From assembly GCF_036347135.1 (NCBI RefSeq), contig NZ_CP108938.1, positions 7,378,001-7,442,000 on the forward strand: a stretch of 64,000 nucleotides of DNA, in the 5' to 3' direction. Both the position numbers and the translations under genes were made by a program. Source of the stretch: Streptomyces sp. NBC_00775 (lineage in GTDB: Bacteria > Actinomycetota > Actinomycetes > Streptomycetales > Streptomycetaceae). The notes under the pieces were generated by a model. It searched no databases and was not told the DNA's origin. It saw only the letters and a program-made list of their open reading frames with translations. The first letter of the stretch is position 1, and each line of letters begins with the position of its first letter. Positions 60,134 to 64,000 of this stretch are shown here, in pieces.

Positions 60134-60148
60134 ATCGAAATCTCGAAC
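60134..60148. promoter_or_regulatory. IclR-type operator before the binding-protein gene
   Basis: ATCGAAATCTCGAAC matches the 54096-54110 site at 12 of 15 positions. It lies just downstream of the predicted transcription start, where bound IclR would block elongation. A partial GTTCGAAGTTGC nearby (60114-60125) may be a second half site. Confidence 0.7.
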
Positions 60149-60162
60149 AGTAGGGGGCGGGC

Positions 60163-61512
60163 GTGGGACAACCTGGCCTGAACCGAAGGCAACTCCTGGC
60201 CGGACTGGGTGGTTTGACAGTCGCGGGAAGCCTGGGCTTCGCAACCCTGGGGACGGGCGCCGACGCGCTCGCCTCCGGCGCGGACACCCGGGTGCGCTAC
60301 TGGAACCTCTTCAGCGGCGGCGACGGCGCCAACATGATCGCGATGCTGGACGCCTTCCGCAAGGAACACCCCGGCATCGACGTGAAGGACTCCACCCTCC
60401 AGTGGGGCAACCCCTTCTACACCAAGCTGGCGATGGCCGCCGCCGGCAACCGCGCACCCGAGCTCGGCGTCATGCACATGGGCCGGGTCGCGGGCTTCTC
60501 GCCGGGGCGGCTTCTGGACCCGTGGGACGAGAGCCTGCTCGCCAAGTACGGGGTGCGCAAGGCGGATTACAACCCGGCGCTGTGGAACCGCGGTGTCATC
60601 GACGGCAAGCTCTACGCCCTGCCGCTCGACATCCACGTACAGCTCTGCTTCTACCGCAAGGACGTGCTGAAGAAGGCGGACCTGCTCGGCGACGACGGCC
60701 GGATGATCCCGGTCACCTCCACCGACGAGTGGTTCGATGTCCTGAAGAAGGCCAAGCAGGTCCAGAAGAAGGGCCTGCAGACCATCGGCCTGTGGACCAA
60801 CGACCAGAACTTCCAGTGGTGGTTCTTCGTCGCCTTCTACACCCAGCTCGGCGGCCAGTGGTTCAACGACGACAACACTGAGGTCCTCTTCGACGTCGAC
60901 AAGGCCACGCAGGTCCTGGAGTTCTTCCGCAAGCACGTCACCGACGGGTACGTCATCCCGGGCGCGCCGACCGGCGAACAGTTCATCAACGGCGCCCCCT
61001 TCACCTGGGAGGGCAACTGGTCGGTGCCGGTCTTCTCCGGCGCGAAGCTGGAGTACGGCGCCACCCCGCTGCCGCCCGTCTTCGGCAAGCCGGCAACCCA
61101 CGCCGAGTCGCACGCGTTCGTCCTGCCGCACCAGTCCGGCCGCGGCGGCGCCACCAACGAGGCCGCGCACGAACTGGCCGCGTACGTCGCCACGCACGCC
61201 CAGCAGTGGGCGGCCGGCGGCCACATCCCCGCGTACACGCCGACGCTGTCCACGGCCGCGTACAAGAAGCTGTCGCCGCAGAACGAGTACGTCAGCGCCA
61301 TGGACCACCAGGCCACCGAGCCGAAGGTGTGGTTCGCGGGCTCCACCGGCGTCCTCGCCCAGGACCTCGGCCCCGTCGTCGTCTCCTCGACCATGGGCTC
61401 GGCCAAGCCGGCCGCGGTCGCGCGGACGATGAAGTCCCATCTCACCAAGCTCCTCGCCTCGAAGAACCCGATGGACGGCAAAACCGCCGCGCAGGGAGGT
61501 GCGGTCGCATGA
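60163..61512 (+). CDS. extracellular solute-binding protein of a sugar ABC importer
   Basis: 449 residues with a Tat-type signal (NRRQLLAGLGGLTVAG) and no lipobox Cys. The mature part has the family-1 binding-protein build (VRYWNLFSGGDGANMIAMLDAF, then KLYALPLDIHVQLCFYRKDVL). It should bind an oligosaccharide; the GH43 arabinanase downstream points to arabino-oligosaccharides. GTG at 60163 follows AGGGGGCGG. The stop overlaps the first permease ATG (ATGA). The ATPase is absent, as usual in Streptomyces, where a shared MsiK-type ATPase serves many importers. Confidence 0.9.
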   Translation: MGQPGLNRRQLLAGLGGLTVAGSLGFATLGTGADALASGADTRVRYWNLFSGGDGANMIAMLDAFRKEHPGIDVKDSTLQWGNPFYTKLAMAAAGNRAPELGVMHMGRVAGFSPGRLLDPWDESLLAKYGVRKADYNPALWNRGVIDGKLYALPLDIHVQLCFYRKDVLKKADLLGDDGRMIPVTSTDEWFDVLKKAKQVQKKGLQTIGLWTNDQNFQWWFFVAFYTQLGGQWFNDDNTEVLFDVDKATQVLEFFRKHVTDGYVIPGAPTGEQFINGAPFTWEGNWSVPVFSGAKLEYGATPLPPVFGKPATHAESHAFVLPHQSGRGGATNEAAHELAAYVATHAQQWAAGGHIPAYTPTLSTAAYKKLSPQNEYVSAMDHQATEPKVWFAGSTGVLAQDLGPVVVSSTMGSAKPAAVARTMKSHLTKLLASKNPMDGKTAAQGGAVA

Positions 61513-62447
61513 CGACCAGTGCTGAGACAGTCATCGCACCGGCGCGGGCGAACACCGCCGCCGCCACCGCGACCGTCCGCCGCAAGCAAGGCTTCCAGCA
61601 CGGGGGTTGGTTCGTCGCCCCGTTCCTGGCGCTCTTCGCGCTCTTCGTGATCTGGCCGCTGCTGCGCGGCGTGTACCTCAGCTTCACGGACGCCAACATC
61701 TCCGGCGACAGCGCGAGCTTCGTCGGCCTCGACAACTATCGCGAGGCCCTGAACGACTCGGCGATGTGGGACGCGCTCGGCCACAGCGCGTACTTCACCC
61801 TGCTCGTCGTACCGTGCATCACACTCCTCGCCTTCCTGCTCGCGATGCTCGCGCACCACATCGAGCGCGGCAAGTGGCTGTGGCGGCTGTGCTTCTTCGC
61901 GCCGTTCCTGCTGCCGTCGACGGTCGCCGCCAACATGTGGCAGTGGCTGTTCACCCAGGGGATCGGCCTGTTCAACGAGACCTTCGGGCTCACCACCCCC
62001 TGGCTGACCGACAAGTCGTACGCAATGCTCGCCATCGTCATCCAGACCCTGTGGTGGACCGTCGGCTTCAGCTTCCTCCTCTACCTCGCCGCGCTCCAGG
62101 GCATCCCCGACCACCTCTACGAGGCCGCCAAACTGGACGGGGCGAACGCCTGGCACCGGATGGTCCACATCACCCTGCCGATGCTGCGCCACATCACCGG
62201 CCTGGTGATCGCGCTCCAGGCCCTCGCCTCGCTCCAGCTCTTCGACCAGGCGGTCGTGATGATGGACTTCGGTCCTGGCCCCGAGCTCAGCACCCGCTCC
62301 TTCGTCCAGTACACCCTCGAACAGGGCTTCACCAGCTACCGCGTGGGCTACGCCTCCGCGATGTCCATCATCTTCTTCGTGATCATCGCGGCCGTCGCCC
62401 TCGCGCGGATGGCGCTGCTGCGCAACCGTGAGGAGGGCGGCCGATGA
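61509..62447 (+). CDS. sugar ABC transporter permease (first)
   Basis: 312 residues, six transmembrane helices, starting with GGWFVAPFLALFALFVIWPLL. The binding-protein-dependent transport motif EAAKLDGANAWHRMVHITLPML (EAAxxDGA) is present at about 215-235 and contacts the ATPase. Coupled by ATGA on both sides. This is the MalF-like partner of the second permease. It is likely to import arabino-oligosaccharides. Confidence 0.93.
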   Translation: MTTSAETVIAPARANTAAATATVRRKQGFQHGGWFVAPFLALFALFVIWPLLRGVYLSFTDANISGDSASFVGLDNYREALNDSAMWDALGHSAYFTLLVVPCITLLAFLLAMLAHHIERGKWLWRLCFFAPFLLPSTVAANMWQWLFTQGIGLFNETFGLTTPWLTDKSYAMLAIVIQTLWWTVGFSFLLYLAALQGIPDHLYEAAKLDGANAWHRMVHITLPMLRHITGLVIALQALASLQLFDQAVVMMDFGPGPELSTRSFVQYTLEQGFTSYRVGYASAMSIIFFVIIAAVALARMALLRNREEGGR

Positions 62448-63301
62448 GCGCCACTCAGATAAAGGCCAGGTCCCGCAAGCCCTGGACGCCCAGCCAGATC
62501 GTCCTCACGCTGATCGGCGTCGCCGTCTCCGCCGTCTTCGTGGCGCCGATCGCCGCCGCCCTGTTCACCTCGCTCAAGTCCGAGGCCGAGGCGGCCGAGA
62601 TCCCGCCGCACTGGCTGCCGAAGGTCTGGACGCTCCAGGCCTGGAAGTCCCTCTGGGAGACCGGCAACATCTCGAACTGGTTCGTCAACTCCCTTGTGGT
62701 GTCGGTCCTGGTGACGGCCATCGTGGTCACCGTCGCCGCACTCGCCGGATACGGCTTCGCCCGAACCGAGTTCAAGGGCAAGACCGTCCTGATGGGCGTG
62801 GTGATGGCGGGCCTGATGATCTCCCCGGCGGTGCTCGGCGTCCCCCTCTTCACCACCGTCCAGCAGATGGGGATGGTCGACACCTACTGGGGCATGATCC
62901 TGCCGCAGTGCGCGCCCGCCGCGATGGTCTACATCCTCTACAAGTTCTTCCAGGGCATCCCCCGCGAACTGGAGGAGGCCGCCTTCATCGACGGCGCGGG
63001 CCGCTGGCGGATCTTCTTCACCATCGTCGTCCCGCTGTCCCGCCCCTCCCTCGCCGCGGTCGGCATCTTCACCTTCATCGCCTCGTGGAACAACTTCCTG
63101 TGGCCGTACATGGTGACCAACAACCCCGACCTGATGACCATGCCGAACGGCATCGCGACCGTCATGAACTCCTACGGCATCCAGTGGGCCCAGCTCATGG
63201 CCGGCGGCCTCATGGCGGGCCTGCCGCTGATCATCGTGTTCGTCTTCTTCCAGCGGCAGATCGTGGCGGGCGTCGCCCACACGGGATTGGCGGGACAGTG
63301 A
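62444..63301 (+). CDS. sugar ABC transporter permease (second)
   Basis: 285 residues, six helices, MalG-like: starts with PSQIVLTLIGVAVSAVFVAPI and shows the ATPase-contact motif EEAAFIDGAGRWRIFFTIVVPLSRP (EAAxxDGA type). It overlaps the first permease by ATGA. The stop overlaps the GH43 start as GTGA, so uptake and hydrolase are made together. Confidence 0.93.
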   Translation: MSATQIKARSRKPWTPSQIVLTLIGVAVSAVFVAPIAAALFTSLKSEAEAAEIPPHWLPKVWTLQAWKSLWETGNISNWFVNSLVVSVLVTAIVVTVAALAGYGFARTEFKGKTVLMGVVMAGLMISPAVLGVPLFTTVQQMGMVDTYWGMILPQCAPAAMVYILYKFFQGIPRELEEAAFIDGAGRWRIFFTIVVPLSRPSLAAVGIFTFIASWNNFLWPYMVTNNPDLMTMPNGIATVMNSYGIQWAQLMAGGLMAGLPLIIVFVFFQRQIVAGVAHTGLAGQ

Positions 63302-64000
63302 CCATACGAAGAAGCCTCGCCGCGGCGGCCGTGGCGACCGTTCTGGCCCTGCTGCCCAACACGGCCCAGGCGGCGGAGAGTTACCCCGACCCGCAGCCCA
63401 TCACCGGCCAGCAGATCATCCACGACCCCACGGTCATCCACCTCAAGTCCGGCGGATACGTGGCCTACTCCACCGGCGGCATCATCGGCGCCCGCCTCTC
63501 CAAGGACCGCGTCCAGTGGGACGACGCGGGCAACGCCTTCGCCACACCCCCGAGCTGGTGGTACGAGTACAACTCCACCGGCGACCCCTGGGCCCCCGAC
63601 ATCTCCTACCGGCACGGCCAGTACTGGCTCTACTACGCCGTCTCCTCCTGGGGCACCAACCACTCCGCGATCGGCGTCGCCACCTCCCCGACCGGCCTCC
63701 CCGGCACCTGGACCGACCACGGCAAGGTCTTCACCTCCGAGACGACCGACACCTGGAACGCCATCGACCCGGCCGTGATCAAAGCCGACGGCAAGCTGTG
63801 GATGACGTTCGGCTCGTACTGGACCGGCATCCGCATGGCCGAACTCGACCCGAAGACCGGCAAGGCCATCGAGGGCACCACCGTCCACCACCTGGCGACC
63901 CGCCCGGACGCCCCGTACGCGGTAGAGGGCCCGTACATCGTCAAACACGGCCACTACTACTACCTCTTCGCCTCCTACGACGCGTGCTGCGCGGGCGTGA
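63298..64000 (+). CDS. secreted GH43 arabinanase, 3' end outside the window
   Basis: At least 234 residues; the gene runs off the right edge. A Sec signal peptide (RRSLAAAAVATVLALLPNTAQA) is followed by a GH43 five-bladed propeller: IIHDPTVIHL gives the catalytic-base Asp, WAPDISY and NAIDPAVIKADG fit the pKa-modulating Asp, and VEGPYIVKHGHYYYLFASYDACC carries the acid Glu. The pattern DACC is that of endo-1,5-alpha-L-arabinanases. GTG at 63298 overlaps the permease stop. It should cut arabinan outside the cell for import by the adjacent ABC system. Frame read directly from the end of the window. Confidence 0.9.
   Translation, partial: MTIRRSLAAAAVATVLALLPNTAQAAESYPDPQPITGQQIIHDPTVIHLKSGGYVAYSTGGIIGARLSKDRVQWDDAGNAFATPPSWWYEYNSTGDPWAPDISYRHGQYWLYYAVSSWGTNHSAIGVATSPTGLPGTWTDHGKVFTSETTDTWNAIDPAVIKADGKLWMTFGSYWTGIRMAELDPKTGKAIEGTTVHHLATRPDAPYAVEGPYIVKHGHYYYLFASYDACCAGV

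Overview
The window is high-GC actinobacterial DNA, almost certainly from a Streptomyces chromosome. The grounds are the extreme G/C third-position bias, frequent GTG starts, chains of genes joined by ATGA overlaps, and marker families: an Mbl/MreB paralogue, the MatB malonyl-CoA synthetase, an FxSxx-COOH RiPP cluster, SARP and SAV_2336-type proteins, MAB_1171c membrane proteins, and a sugar ABC importer with no ATPase of its own. No rRNA, tRNA, CRISPR array or insertion sequence was recognised. Protein identities come from reading motifs; no database search was run.

Layout. 1-1.8 kb: a cut-off short-chain dehydrogenase and a divergent alpha/beta-hydrolase, closed by a long palindromic terminator. 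1.9-10.8 kb (minus strand): a complete FxSxx-COOH RiPP cluster. A 53-residue precursor ending FDSAL (fxsA) is followed by a hairpin, a radical SAM/SPASM enzyme (fxsB), an AAC(3)-type acetyltransferase with a 27-bp minisatellite at its N-terminus, a TIR-like protein (fxsC) and a large NTPase/TIR/NB-ARC/TPR protein (fxsT). 10.9-13.5 kb: mbl with a GAF sensor kinase whose ATPase domain looks decayed. 13.6-21.6 kb: a four-gene operon of the vWA-MoxR-associated (VMAP) conflict type: a Trypco1-like protein, a trypsin/VMAP-C-like protein, a MoxR ATPase, and a 1587-residue fusion holding a SAV_2336-like region, a pseudokinase, a SARP module and a pseudo-HAD domain. 21.8-28.3 kb: a secreted subtilase, then matB with a fused carboxyltransferase. 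28.4-31.9 kb: a metallophosphoesterase, a MocR regulator and a MerR-PP2C fusion.

31.9-35.9 kb: a coupled four-gene cassette (XRE regulator, ImmA/IrrE-like metalloprotein, MAB_1171c membrane protein, FAD monooxygenase) preceded by two palindromic operators spaced 21 bp apart. 36-40.9 kb: a double GNAT protein, a somewhat AT-richer MFS/GntR pair carrying a 10-bp repeat array, an ATP-grasp enzyme and a hypothetical protein. 40.9-50.8 kb: a seven-gene, translationally coupled envelope-polysaccharide operon (GT4, methyltransferase, AftD-like arabinofuranosyltransferase, condensation-like acyltransferase, methyltransferase, DMT transporter, Trm112), with a DUF3068 protein behind it. 52.4-53.8 kb: a tiny membrane protein and a PucR regulator.

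54.1-64 kb: an arabinan/arabino-oligosaccharide locus (IclR regulator, SMP-30 lactonase, binding protein, two permeases, GH43 arabinanase). It is interrupted by a two-gene module: a three-helix membrane protein, and a 1121-residue P-loop NTPase whose N-terminal metallophosphoesterase-like and SIR2-like regions have both lost their catalytic signatures. Near-identical IclR-type palindromes lie before the IclR gene and before the binding-protein gene, so the two-gene module looks like an insertion into an existing sugar regulon. It is the strongest candidate here for an undescribed conflict system. A second theme across scales is the number of short in-phase tandem repeats (10, 15, 21, 24, 25 and 27 bp) in genes and start regions.
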